Shown here: in pieces, positions 1-6,521 of the stretch | Layout: every line of letters starts with the position of its first letter | How positions within the stretch are numbered: position 1 is the stretch's first letter | NCBI GenBank assembly: GCA_018668475.1 | Contig: JABJCZ010000245.1 | Location: 1-10,067, forward strand | From: Alphaproteobacteria bacterium | Lineage (GTDB): Bacteria; Pseudomonadota; Alphaproteobacteria; UBA828 | Direction of reading: 5' to 3' | Length of the DNA stretch: 10,067 nucleotides | Made by a program: the position numbers and the translations under genes | Notes under the pieces: generated by a model | The model's database searches: none | What the model was told of the DNA's origin: nothing | The model's input: only the letters and a program-made list of their open reading frames with translations

Positions 1-588
1 AAACGTCACTGTCAGATCGGCACGAAAGGCGACCCCCCTCACCTCGCCGGAATTGCCATCAACGCCGCTCGGCATATCAACGGCGACGACTGGGACATCC
101 TGCTCGATCAGCTGGGTGATGGCGGCTTCAGCCACGCCCTCCACTGGGCGGGTCAGGCCGGCGCCGAACAACGCATCAACCACAAGCCCGGTGTCATCAT
201 TTGCGCCGCAGAAAGTTGTATCCCCGGTCAGCGGGATAATATCGGTACCCCACTCTGCTGCTGCGAGCGCAGCATCTCCATTTAGCCGTGCCACGTCGCC
301 CATCAGATACAGGCGAATATCCCACCCTTTGTGGCGCAACAGGCGGGCAATGACGAAGCCGTCACCGCCGTTATTGCCGGGGCCGCATAGCACCACAGCG
401 GGTCGCGCCGACCATCGCCGGACAATCTCGGCAACCACGGCCGCCCCGGCATTCTCCATGAGCACAATGCCTGGTGTGCCGGCGGCAATGGTTGCGGCAT
501 CGGCTTGCCCCATCTGCTCCACGGTCAGGAGCGGCGTCGGCCAAGCGGCATGCTGATCGCCAAACAGGCTATGTTGTGCATGGGTCAT
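1..588 (-). CDS. nnr: NAD(P)H-hydrate epimerase domain of Nnr (YjeF_N), 3' end outside window
   Basis: The enzyme epimerises the damaged cofactors R-NADHX and R-NADPHX so that the dehydratase can repair them; it is cytosolic. The visible 196 residues cover nearly all of a YjeF N-terminal domain. Seen in order: the N-terminal helix TVEQMGQAD (22-30), MENAG (44-48), the nucleotide-binding loop CGPGNNGGDGFVIAR (68-82), VDALFGAGL (137-145) and the VDMPSGVDG segment (170-178) that supplies the catalytic Asp. The frame stays open to base 1, so the gene continues left. In most bacteria this domain is fused to a C-terminal ADP-dependent NAD(P)HX dehydratase, and I expect that here but cannot see it. 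The ATG at 588 is preceded in frame by TAA four codons upstream, which fixes the start; the Shine-Dalgarno is weak. The gene is divergent from the amidase. Identification is firm; only the bifunctional nature is inferred. Confidence 0.95.
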   Translation of the reverse strand, partial: MTHAQHSLFGDQHAAWPTPLLTVEQMGQADAATIAAGTPGIVLMENAGAAVVAEIVRRWSARPAVVLCGPGNNGGDGFVIARLLRHKGWDIRLYLMGDVARLNGDAALAAAEWGTDIIPLTGDTTFCGANDDTGLVVDALFGAGLTRPVEGVAEAAITQLIEQDVPVVAVDMPSGVDGNSGEVRGVAFRADLTVTF

Positions 589-740
589 CTGCAGTTACTC
601 AAGGTTCCGGAAACCGGCTGATATACACCTGCAACTATTGCACGACGTATCGAGCGGACCAACCATACGGGTATCTTTTCGCGGGCCGCCGGTTCCCCTA
701 CCCTTGCACCCCTCAGATTCGCACAAGGACGACCCGAAGT
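589..740. promoter_or_regulatory. Divergent intergenic region between nnr and the amidase gene
   Basis: These 152 bases must hold the promoters for both flanking genes, which point away from each other. I could not find a convincing -35/-10 pair on either strand. Two weak hints exist: TATCTT at 672-677 on the plus strand resembles a -10, and TATATC (complement of 620-625) does so on the minus strand, but neither has a matching -35. The near-palindrome ATACGGGTAT lies at 665-674 and resembles the twin ATACGGTAT sites upstream of parE, but with one extra central base. An open frame from 474 runs through this stretch into the amidase; it is judged non-coding because its first part is antisense to nnr and has no family resemblance. 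Confidence 0.4.
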
Positions 741-2063
741 ATGACGCCGCCTGACCAACTCTCCTATGAGACCCTCACTGCCATCGAAATTGCCACCGCT
801 GTAACGGATGGCTCCATGTCGGGCAAGGACGTCATCAATGCCGCGCAGGCGATCATCGAGCAGCGCGAGCCGGAAGTCGGCGCCTGGAACTATCTCGCAA
901 GCCCGCAAGCATTGGCCAATGCCGTCGACGAAAATCGCGGTGAACCGTTCGCTGGTGTACCGGTCGCTATCAAGGACATTCTTGAAACTGCCGACATGCC
1001 GACGGCCAATGGGATCGTGGCGCAAGAAGGCCGTAAGACTTCGCAGGACGCAGCGGTGGTCCACCGGCTGCGCGCGGCCGGTGCGACGATCGTCGGCAAA
1101 ACGGTAACGACCGAATGCGCTTTTGGCGCCAGCGGCAAAACGACCAATCCACACGATAAAACGCGCACGCCCGGGGGCTCTTCCAGCGGCTCAGCGGCGT
1201 CGGTCGCCGCAGGCATGGTGCCGCTAGCAGTGGGTAGCCAGACCGCCGGCTCAATCGTCCGTCCGGCGGCGTATTGCGGTGTCTGGGGAATGAAGCCGAG
1301 TTTTGGCGTCCTGCCACGAACGGGCATGCTGGCGTTGGCCCCAAGCTTCGATCACCCCGGGTTTTTCGCGCGCAGCGCAGAGGATCTGGCGCTCGCATTT
1401 GATGTCACTTCCGGTGACGACGGCGTTGACCCTGCTGTGTCCGGTTTTGCCGGCACGCAACTTCGGGCGGCCCTGGCCATGCCGGTCGCACGCCCGCGCC
1501 TCGCATTTGCCAGAACATTTGCGTGGGAGGACATGGATGGCGATGCGGCTCAACGACTAGAGAAAATCGCGCATCAGCTACAGGCGGAAGAGCTTCCATT
1601 GGGGTTGGAATTTGACATCGTGCCGGAGGCTCATCGTGTCGTGCTCATGGGCGAGGCCGCGCATTCCCTTAAGGCGATCTACGACGCCGGGCCAGCCGGT
1701 GTATCGCAAATGCTACGGGAACGAATTGAAAGCGGCATGTTGATCGACCGCGATACCTACCTCACCGCCAAGGGCCAACTGGATACACTGAGATCATTAT
1801 TCCGGCGTCTGCTAGCACCATTTGATGCAATCATCACGCCGGCGACATCAGGCGAAGCGCCGGTTGGTTTAGCTCATACAGGGAGCCGCAATCAGACAAT
1901 GTTGTGGAGCACGTTCGGCGCACCGGCGATCAATGTGCCAGGATTAACTGGTGAAAACGGGCTGCCGCTCGGCGTGCAGGTGGTTGGCGCGCCCGGCAGC
2001 GACGGGCTGACTTTACGTGCTGCGGCCTGGGTCGCGCGGGCCATACGGGAAACTGCCGTTTGA
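741..2063 (+). CDS. Amidase-signature family hydrolase (stand-alone amidase, substrate unknown)
   Basis: This 440-residue protein hydrolyses a carboxamide (C-N) bond using the Ser-cisSer-Lys triad of the amidase-signature family. The motifs are visible: GVPVAIKDI with catalytic Lys78, PGGSSSGSAASVAAG with cis-Ser at about 147, and GSQTAGSIVRPAAYCG with nucleophile Ser171; the 24-residue gap between the two serines matches the family. It is probably cytosolic, as no signal peptide is seen. It is not a convincing GatA: the GatA-type SDTGGSIRQPA is replaced by SQTAGSIVRPA, a form found in stand-alone amidases, and no gatB or gatC is adjacent. The ATG at 741 is chosen because family similarity begins there; the frame is open further upstream (to 474) but that part overlaps nnr on the other strand. 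The FIST gene follows 56 bases later, so the two are probably co-transcribed. A short inverted repeat (GAACAA/TTGTTC, 2062-2078) sits on the stop codon without a U-tract. The substrate cannot be told from sequence. Confidence 0.93.
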   Translation: MTPPDQLSYETLTAIEIATAVTDGSMSGKDVINAAQAIIEQREPEVGAWNYLASPQALANAVDENRGEPFAGVPVAIKDILETADMPTANGIVAQEGRKTSQDAAVVHRLRAAGATIVGKTVTTECAFGASGKTTNPHDKTRTPGGSSSGSAASVAAGMVPLAVGSQTAGSIVRPAAYCGVWGMKPSFGVLPRTGMLALAPSFDHPGFFARSAEDLALAFDVTSGDDGVDPAVSGFAGTQLRAALAMPVARPRLAFARTFAWEDMDGDAAQRLEKIAHQLQAEELPLGLEFDIVPEAHRVVLMGEAAHSLKAIYDAGPAGVSQMLRERIESGMLIDRDTYLTAKGQLDTLRSLFRRLLAPFDAIITPATSGEAPVGLAHTGSRNQTMLWSTFGAPAINVPGLTGENGLPLGVQVVGAPGSDGLTLRAAAWVARAIRETAV

Positions 2064-2119
2064 ACAATCGGGTTGTTCGGATACGGTGAAAACATTGTGA
2101 GATACGAGGCGACCTACGA

Positions 2120-3244
2120 ATGAGATCCAACACATTTGCAACAGCCCATGCCAGCGGCGAGTCATGGCAGGACGCCGCCAATCAGTGTCTGGACCTGTTG
2201 ACGAAAGACCCGCTGCCACCCGGCGGGCTGGGCCTTCTCTACATCAGCGACGTGATCGCCAACGAGATGGCGCAGGTGCTCGAACTGTTTCGCGAACGTA
2301 CCGGCCTGTCCAACTGGATGGGTAGTGTTGGCATCGGCATTTGCGCGACGGGGCATGAGTATTTCGATGAACCCGCTGTCGCTGCCATGGTGGCCGACCT
2401 CGCACCGGGCGGATACCGATTGTTCGATGGCGTAGACGAGAACCTCGACAATTTTAATGCTGAGCATGGCGACTGGATCAATACAACAGGCAGCCACGTT
2501 GCCATCGTTCACGCCGACCCGCGCAATCCCGACGCAGCTGGTCTGATCGAAGATCTCGCCGATCAGCTGGAGGGGTTTCTGGTCGGTGGTTTCGTCTCAT
2601 CGCGAAGTGCCATGCCGCAAATCGCCGGAGAGCAGGTCGAGGGCGGCTTGTCCGGCGCCCTGCTTGCCGACAGCGTTCCGGTCATCAGTGGCCTGACGCA
2701 AAGCTGCTTGCTGATCGGCAACAAACACACCATCACCGCCTGCGAAGAAAACGTTTTGATAGAGCTCGATGGACGCCCGGCATTGCAAGTTTTTGAAGAA
2801 GACATCGGCGAGTTAATGGCACGTGACCTTCGACGCGTCGGCGGCAGTATTTTTGCGGCACTGCCAGTGCCAGGCAGTGACACAGGGGATTATCTGGTCC
2901 GCAATCTTGTCGGCCTCGACGAACCAAATGGATTTGTCGCCATTGGCGAGCACGTCGAAGAAGGTGAGAGCGTTCAATTTTGTCGCCGCGACCCTGCGGC
3001 TGCCGCGGAAGACCTGACGCAGATGGTCACGCGCCTCAAAGAACGGGCTGGCGACACTGCCAAAGGCGCTGTCTATTTTTCCTGCCTTGCGCGCGGGCCC
3101 AATATGTTTGGCCCCGATTCCCGCGAACTGACAATCGTTCAGGAGGCGTTGGGGCCTGTGCCGTTGGTCGGATTTTTCTGCAACGGCGAAATTTCGCACG
3201 ATCGGCTTTACAGCTATACCGGTGTGCTCACTCTTTTCGTCTGA
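2120..3244 (+). CDS. FIST-domain sensory protein (FIST_N plus FIST_C, no output domain)
   Basis: This 374-residue protein has the two-part FIST architecture, a proposed small-ligand sensor domain usually attached to signalling modules and suggested to bind amino acids. FIST_N spans roughly residues 35-220, with GSVGIGICATG at 68-78 in the place of the family's Gly/Cys-rich loop. FIST_C spans roughly 225-370 and carries YFSCLARG (319-326) and the characteristic GFFCNGEI (351-358) near the end. No kinase, methyl-accepting, GGDEF or HTH part is present and there is no signal peptide or membrane segment, so it is a soluble free-standing sensor or ligand-binding protein. A Shine-Dalgarno-like GAGG lies about 10 bases before the ATG. 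It follows the amidase closely, which would fit sensing of an amide or amino acid related to the amidase reaction; that link is inference. Domain identity is good, biological role unknown. Confidence 0.88.
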   Translation: MRSNTFATAHASGESWQDAANQCLDLLTKDPLPPGGLGLLYISDVIANEMAQVLELFRERTGLSNWMGSVGIGICATGHEYFDEPAVAAMVADLAPGGYRLFDGVDENLDNFNAEHGDWINTTGSHVAIVHADPRNPDAAGLIEDLADQLEGFLVGGFVSSRSAMPQIAGEQVEGGLSGALLADSVPVISGLTQSCLLIGNKHTITACEENVLIELDGRPALQVFEEDIGELMARDLRRVGGSIFAALPVPGSDTGDYLVRNLVGLDEPNGFVAIGEHVEEGESVQFCRRDPAAAAEDLTQMVTRLKERAGDTAKGAVYFSCLARGPNMFGPDSRELTIVQEALGPVPLVGFFCNGEISHDRLYSYTGVLTLFV

Positions 3245-3275
3245 GCGCCAAATCCCGACAAACTGTGTCGCCCCT

Positions 3276-3303
3276 CTTGAATTCGAACCCGGACTCTCCA
3301 CAT
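3276..3303 (+). promoter_or_regulatory. Putative RpoH (sigma-32-like) heat-shock promoter of hsp20
   Basis: CTTGAA at 3276-3281 matches the RpoH -35 core, and CTCCACAT at 3296-3303, after a 14-base spacer, matches the CCCCATNT -10 at five of seven defined positions. The start-to-start distance of 20 bases fits RpoH promoters. Transcription would begin near 3310, exactly at the base of the first leader hairpin. A small hairpin just upstream (CGACA/TGTCG, 3256-3270) followed by pyrimidines might weakly end the FIST transcript. Assigned by eye from motif match and position; not proven. Confidence 0.5.
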
Positions 3304-3308
3304 GAGCT

Positions 3309-3423
3309 TTAGCGGTTGCCAATTGTGGGGCCGCTAACAAAGCAGGCGGGGCCGCAAGGCTCTTCTGGATTATTCCAGGCCGACGCGGCTCGCGCTGATA
3401 TTGCTCATTGGAGGATATCTACC
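3309..3423 (+). promoter_or_regulatory. ROSE-type RNA thermometer in the hsp20 leader
   Basis: The 5' leader can fold into consecutive hairpins, the last of which hides the ribosome binding site. Hairpin one pairs TTAGCGG (3309-3315) with CCGCTAA (3331-3337), with an inner CCA/TGG stem. A middle hairpin pairs CTGGA (3365-3369) with TCCAG (3374-3378) around TTAT. The last pairs 3397-3405 (GATATTGCT) with 3412-3419 (AGGATATC), leaving G3403 bulged and loop CATTGG (3406-3411). The Shine-Dalgarno GGAGGA (3410-3415) lies in this loop and 3' arm, 8 bases before the ATG. A TTGCT segment opposite the Shine-Dalgarno with one unpaired G is the hallmark of ROSE elements, which repress small heat-shock protein translation at low temperature. 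Folding was done by hand, without energy calculation. Confidence 0.72.
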
Positions 3424-3885
3424 ATGCGGACGACGTTTGATTTTTCCCCCCTGTTCAGAACTGCTGTCGGTTACGACCGGATGACCCGGGCGCTCGATTC
3501 AGCTCAGCGAATCGATGAAGGCGAACTTTCCTATCCGCCTTACAACATCGAAAAACTTTCCGATGACGAGTACCGAATTACCATGGCCATCGCCGGCTTT
3601 ACCGCCGACGACGTAGAGATTGTCGAACATGACGGTACGTTGACGGTAAAAGGAAAACCCGCGAGCCTGAACGATAGCAACGAGCAGTTATTGCATCGTG
3701 GCATCGCAGGGCGCGCTTTTGAGCGACGTTTCCAGCTTGCGGATTACGTGGAAGTTGCAGAAGCCGATCTCCAGAACGGCCTCCTGCATATTCAGCTGAA
3801 ACGCAATGTGCCCGAAGAGATGAAGCCGCGGCGAGTACGTATCCAGGCCGGTGGCCGCGACGCAATTACCGACAAGGCAGCCTAA
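3424..3885 (+). CDS. hsp20: Small heat-shock protein, Hsp20/IbpA-like
   Basis: This 153-residue holdase binds unfolding proteins during heat stress and keeps them soluble for DnaK/ClpB refolding; it acts in the cytosol as large oligomers. The N-terminus MRTTFDFSPLFRTAVGYDRM resembles IbpA proteins. The alpha-crystallin domain spans about residues 38-132, with YNIEKLSDDEYRITMAIAGF at its start and the conserved NGLLHIQLKRNVPEE near its end (118-132). The C-terminal VRI (138-140) is at the place of the I-x-I oligomerisation motif. The start at 3424 is set by GGAGGA 8 bases upstream and by family length; an upstream in-frame extension from 3316 would run through the structured leader and is rejected. 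Expression is likely heat-induced through both the RpoH-like promoter and the ROSE-type leader. Identification is firm. Confidence 0.96.
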   Translation: MRTTFDFSPLFRTAVGYDRMTRALDSAQRIDEGELSYPPYNIEKLSDDEYRITMAIAGFTADDVEIVEHDGTLTVKGKPASLNDSNEQLLHRGIAGRAFERRFQLADYVEVAEADLQNGLLHIQLKRNVPEEMKPRRVRIQAGGRDAITDKAA

Positions 3886-3942
3886 ACAGACGCCGCCGCG
3901 CGGGGAAGACCTCGGGCCCCGCATAAGCGACCGTCAGATGGC

Positions 3943-3973
3943 AAAAGGGGCCGGCGCAAAAACGCCGGCCCCT
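3943..3973 (-). terminator. Strong hairpin terminator between convergent genes
   Basis: A perfect 10-bp GC-rich stem (GGGGCCGGCG 3947-3956 with CGCCGGCCCC 3963-3972) encloses the loop CAAAAA. On the minus strand the stem is followed directly by TTTT (complement of 3943-3946), the classic intrinsic terminator for the helicase/RAM-domain operon, about 35 bases after its last stop codon. On the plus strand the tail is TGTTTG, so it may also end the hsp20 transcript, less efficiently. A second GC stem (GCGGGG/CCCCGC, 3900-3922) lies just after hsp20. Confidence 0.88.
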
Positions 3974-4007
3974 GTTTGCGTACACGGTTCACGCAATTTG
4001 CAGGTGT

Positions 4008-4250
4008 TCAGGAGAACGCCTTGAAGGTGATGATCGTAAAGGTGTCGCGTACGCCGGGCAGTGTCTGGAGCTGATCATTCACGAAGTGACCTGTGTCCTG
4101 ATCATTGTCCAGATACGCTTTGATCAGCAAATCATACTGGCCTGAGGTCGAGTAGATCTCGCTCACCTGCTCGATGGTCTCCACCGCTCTGTCGGCAACC
4201 TCGTAAGCTTTGCCCAACTCGCACTTCACCATCACAAAAACCGGTTTCAT
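4008..4250 (-). CDS. Stand-alone Lrp/AsnC ligand-binding (RAM) domain protein
   Basis: This 80-residue protein consists only of the regulation-of-amino-acid-metabolism (RAM) domain that forms the C-terminal half of Lrp/AsnC transcription factors. Its pattern is the beta-alpha-beta-beta-alpha-beta fold: strand KPVFVMVKCE (2-11), helix 14-27, VSEIYSTSGQYDLLIKAYL (29-47) with the family Gly-x-Tyr-Asp turn, helix 54-64, and the final strand VRDTFTIITF (67-76). The DNA-binding HTH half is absent, so it should not bind DNA itself; free RAM proteins assemble into dimers to decamers and can bind amino acids or partner with full-length Lrp-type regulators. Its ATG shares a base with the helicase TAA (TAATG), and AGGGGA lies just upstream in the helicase 3' end, so translation is probably coupled. 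Family identity is firm; target unknown. Confidence 0.9.
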   Translation of the reverse strand: MKPVFVMVKCELGKAYEVADRAVETIEQVSEIYSTSGQYDLLIKAYLDNDQDTGHFVNDQLQTLPGVRDTFTIITFKAFS

Positions 4251-5743
4251 TAACGGTCCCCTGAGGACCCACCTGGGTCACGCATGAAGTCTGGCATATG
4301 TTCGCCCATGCCAACTACCCCGTCACGTTTTGGCTCGGACCTAGGTTTAGCTACCCGCTGACGGTCGTCCTTATTGCTCTCGGTCTGCTGGGCCGGCTTC
4401 TTTTCCGCCGGAGATTTCTCGGCGCGTCGAGGGCGCGATCTCGGCCCCCGTTCTTGCTTCTTTGGCGTATCGGAAACCGCATCCTGCTTCGGCTCTGCCG
4501 CTGGCTCAACTTCGTCCACAGGTGCCACGTTCGTGTCTACAGTCGGCACTTCGGGTTTAGCCGTGGCCGCGGGCGTCACTTTTTCAGGAGCCGGGGCCGA
4601 TTTTGTTACCGCTTCAGGTGGCTCGACGGGCAGCGGCTGGCCGGTTAACCGACGGATGGAATCGACATAACGCGCATCGTCTTTGGTCACGAGTGTAATA
4701 GCAGTGCCTGTCCGTCCCGCCCGGCCCGTTCGACCAACACGATGAACGTAATCTTCCGCGTGCATCGGCACATCAAAATTGAATACATGCGAGACGTTTT
4801 CGATATCGAGGCCGCGCCCGGCGACGTCACTTGACACCAGCAATGTCACTTTGCCGGACTTGAACGATTCCAGCATTTCACTGCGTTTGTATTGTGCCAT
4901 GTCACCATGCAGGCCACCGGCGTTGAGCCCGAACCGTTGCAGCGCTTCGCTCAGCGTCGCTACATCGCGCTTGCGATTGCAGAAGATAATGGCGGTTTGG
5001 ACATTTTTTTGCTTGATGAGGTCTCGCAGCAATTTCGTTTTATCGCGTTGCGTAACCGAAATCATCGTGTGGGCAACGGTCAGCGCGACGGTCGCTGACG
5101 GCGACACTTTTACTTCTTTCGGGTTGATCAGAAACCTGTCGGCGAGAGACCGAATTTCCGGCCCAAGCGTCGCCGAAAAAAACAGCGTCTGGCGGATGCG
5201 TGGCAACAGACCGACAATCTTCTCGACGTCAGGGATAAACCCCATGTCGAGCATTCGATCTGCCTCATCAATTACCAGCGTTTTCACGCCGCTCATGATC
5301 ACACGGCCCCGACCGAACATGTCCAGCAATCGACCTGGGGTCGCGATCAGGACATCAGGGCTCGCTTCCAACGCGCGCTCCTGATCTCCCATAGACTCAC
5401 CGCCGATCAGAACCGCATGCGTAATGGAGTGCCGTTTGGAATAGGTAGTAAAGTTGCCCGCAATTTGTTGCGCCAGTTCGCGCGTAGGGGCCAGCACCAG
5501 CGCGCGCGGCATACGCGCCTTCGATGAGCCGCTTGCCAAAATATCGATCATCGGCAGCGCATAGGATGCCGTTTTGCCGGTGCCGGTCTGAGCGCCACCC
5601 AATACATCCCTGCCCATGAGCACATGGGGAATGGATTTTTCCTGAATTGGCGTGGGGTGCTCGTAACCGGCTTCTAATACCGATTCCAACAGTTCGTCGC
5701 TCAGGCCGAGGTCGGCGAATGTCGCTGATTGTTCAGTTGTCAC
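4250..5743 (-). CDS. rhlE: DEAD-box ATP-dependent RNA helicase, RhlE-like
   Basis: This 497-residue enzyme unwinds short RNA duplexes using ATP, typically in ribosome assembly, mRNA turnover or cold adaptation. All motifs are intact: Q motif GYEHPTPIQ (26-34), I AQTGTGKT (51-58), Ia PTREL (86-90), GG (114-115), TPGR (135-138), II DEAD (159-162), III SAT (190-192), IV IIFCN (252-256), V around DVAGRGLDI (306-314) and VI HRVGRTGR (334-341). The core ends near 370. The tail (about 370-497) is low complexity, first Pro/Ala/Glu-rich then Lys/Arg-rich, closing with GMGEHMPDFMRD, a short motif also seen at the end of related alphaproteobacterial helicases. The start is GTG: a TAA stop lies two codons upstream in frame, and the next internal Met (43) would delete the Q motif. 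It is followed by the RAM-domain gene with one-base overlap. The subfamily name rests on core similarity by eye. Confidence 0.93.
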   Translation of the reverse strand: MTTEQSATFADLGLSDELLESVLEAGYEHPTPIQEKSIPHVLMGRDVLGGAQTGTGKTASYALPMIDILASGSSKARMPRALVLAPTRELAQQIAGNFTTYSKRHSITHAVLIGGESMGDQERALEASPDVLIATPGRLLDMFGRGRVIMSGVKTLVIDEADRMLDMGFIPDVEKIVGLLPRIRQTLFFSATLGPEIRSLADRFLINPKEVKVSPSATVALTVAHTMISVTQRDKTKLLRDLIKQKNVQTAIIFCNRKRDVATLSEALQRFGLNAGGLHGDMAQYKRSEMLESFKSGKVTLLVSSDVAGRGLDIENVSHVFNFDVPMHAEDYVHRVGRTGRAGRTGTAITLVTKDDARYVDSIRRLTGQPLPVEPPEAVTKSAPAPEKVTPAATAKPEVPTVDTNVAPVDEVEPAAEPKQDAVSDTPKKQERGPRSRPRRAEKSPAEKKPAQQTESNKDDRQRVAKPRSEPKRDGVVGMGEHMPDFMRDPGGSSGDR

Positions 5744-5797
5744 TTCGGATTATGTTTCCTGGAAAATATTTTGGCTGAATGGAAGAACCGCTTCGGC

Positions 5798-5827
5798 AAC
5801 AAAACGCTGGCAAACAAAGTTGCCAGC
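5798..5827 (-). terminator. Intrinsic terminator after the lipoprotein gene
   Basis: Read on the minus strand, an 8-bp perfect stem GCTGGCAA/TTGCCAGC (5827-5820 with 5813-5806) with a 6-base loop is followed by GTTTTGTT. It lies about 60 bases after the lipoprotein stop at 5888 and about 60 bases before the helicase start, so it separates the parE-lipoprotein transcript from the helicase operon. The U-tract is short and interrupted, so strength is moderate. The helicase promoter must be between here and 5744 or inside the upstream gene; I see no clear -35/-10 pair. Confidence 0.65.
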
Positions 5828-5887
5828 CGCGAAAACAGGTTCAACCGCGTTATCGCGCGCGGACTATCCCTCAACTGTCGCCGAAAA

Positions 5888-6475
5888 TCAATTCGTCAGT
5901 ATACTTGGGCCAAGATGGCCGGGGCGATGGGGCAACAATTCGGTCATTACCAGACTGATAAATCGGGCAAACTCGGCACTACTACTATCCGCGATATTCG
6001 CCGACTGCCCCTTGATCTCGCTTTCAAGTCGGGCACTGCTGCAAAAGGCCGCAACAACGGCACCACTACTTGATCGGGAATCAGGCCTGGGGTACTGGCC
6101 GGCGCACGCGTCATGACCGCTGTAGCCTGGCGGCGGATCGAACACGAATGTCAGATAATAAGCGCTATCCCCTGGATCTGACGCGGCCACATAAGTTCCA
6201 CGCGGCGCCCAGGCCGGTTTGCCTTGCATCAGCGCAACAACACGTTCGGAAAGCGCATTTCCCTCGTTATACGGATCGCCCTGAACCACTACCGGAACCG
6301 GACCCTTCGATAGAGCGTACACCAGTTTGGTCGGGCCATAGGTCGCCCAGTCCCCGAGCACAACACGATGCATGGTGTTGCTGCTCGTGGCAGAGCATGC
6401 CGCAAGTAGCAGTACCGCGCTCAATGATACTGCAACAAATTTAGTCAGGCCTAGGCCTGAGATTCCATACGTCAT
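5888..6475 (-). CDS. Small outer-membrane-type lipoprotein of unknown function
   Basis: This 195-residue protein begins with a lipoprotein signal peptide: one Lys at 12, a hydrophobic run FVAVSLSAVLLLAA (13-26) and the lipobox LAAC with lipidated Cys27. Ser follows the Cys, not Asp, which by the E. coli rule points to the outer membrane. The mature part has no enzyme motif that I recognise. It contains YGPTKLVYALSKGPVPVVVQGDP (46-68), an acidic-to-helical segment with ALMQGKP (81-87), a strand YLTFVFDPPPG (107-117), and two cysteines (124 and 145, in AAFC) that could form a periplasmic disulfide. The layout resembles uncharacterised lipoproteins found in many alphaproteobacteria. It starts 46 bases after parE on the same strand and has only a weak ribosome binding site, so it is probably expressed from the parE transcript. 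The start could be questioned, but the signal peptide begins properly here. Confidence 0.8.
   Translation of the reverse strand: MTYGISGLGLTKFVAVSLSAVLLLAACSATSSNTMHRVVLGDWATYGPTKLVYALSKGPVPVVVQGDPYNEGNALSERVVALMQGKPAWAPRGTYVAASDPGDSAYYLTFVFDPPPGYSGHDACAGQYPRPDSRSSSGAVVAAFCSSARLESEIKGQSANIADSSSAEFARFISLVMTELLPHRPGHLGPSILTN
6445..6460. repeat. Perfect 16-bp palindrome inside the lipoprotein signal-peptide codons
   Basis: TCAGGCCTAGGCCTGA is its own reverse complement. It encodes Ser-Gly-Leu-Gly-Leu (residues 6-10) near the start of the lipoprotein, where the repeated Gly-Leu codons GGC-CTN create much of the symmetry. In RNA it could form a 6-bp stem with loop CTAG. It is probably a by-product of the codons; a weak effect on translation initiation is possible. 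Confidence 0.45.
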
Positions 6476-6521
6476 ACCGCGTACCTATGACTCAAACATG
6501 CGATTGCAAGTTGTTGTGGAG

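Noticed and set aside
53..556. Plus-strand open frame opposite nnr
   Set aside because: The opposite strand encodes a complete set of YjeF_N motifs; this frame is low-complexity Ser/Pro/Ala without a domain.
474..740. Upstream in-frame extension of the amidase frame
   Set aside because: The first part is antisense to the start of nnr, and the translation has no amidase similarity before the ATG at 741. Family length fits the 741 start.
2062..2078. Inverted repeat GAACAA/TTGTTC at the amidase stop codon, as a terminator
   Set aside because: The stem is only 6 bp and AT-rich, with no following U-tract, and the FIST gene starts soon after.
2813..3340. Minus-strand open frame opposite the FIST_C part and hsp20 leader
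   Set aside because: No family resemblance, and it overlaps a confidently coding FIST domain and the structured leader.
3316..3423. Upstream in-frame extension of hsp20
   Set aside because: It would translate through the hairpin leader; GGAGGA and IbpA-like N-terminus both point to the ATG at 3424.
4298..5384. Several plus-strand open frames opposite the helicase
   Set aside because: They are antisense to conserved helicase motifs or to the low-complexity tail, and have skewed Arg/Ser/Phe composition typical of shadows.
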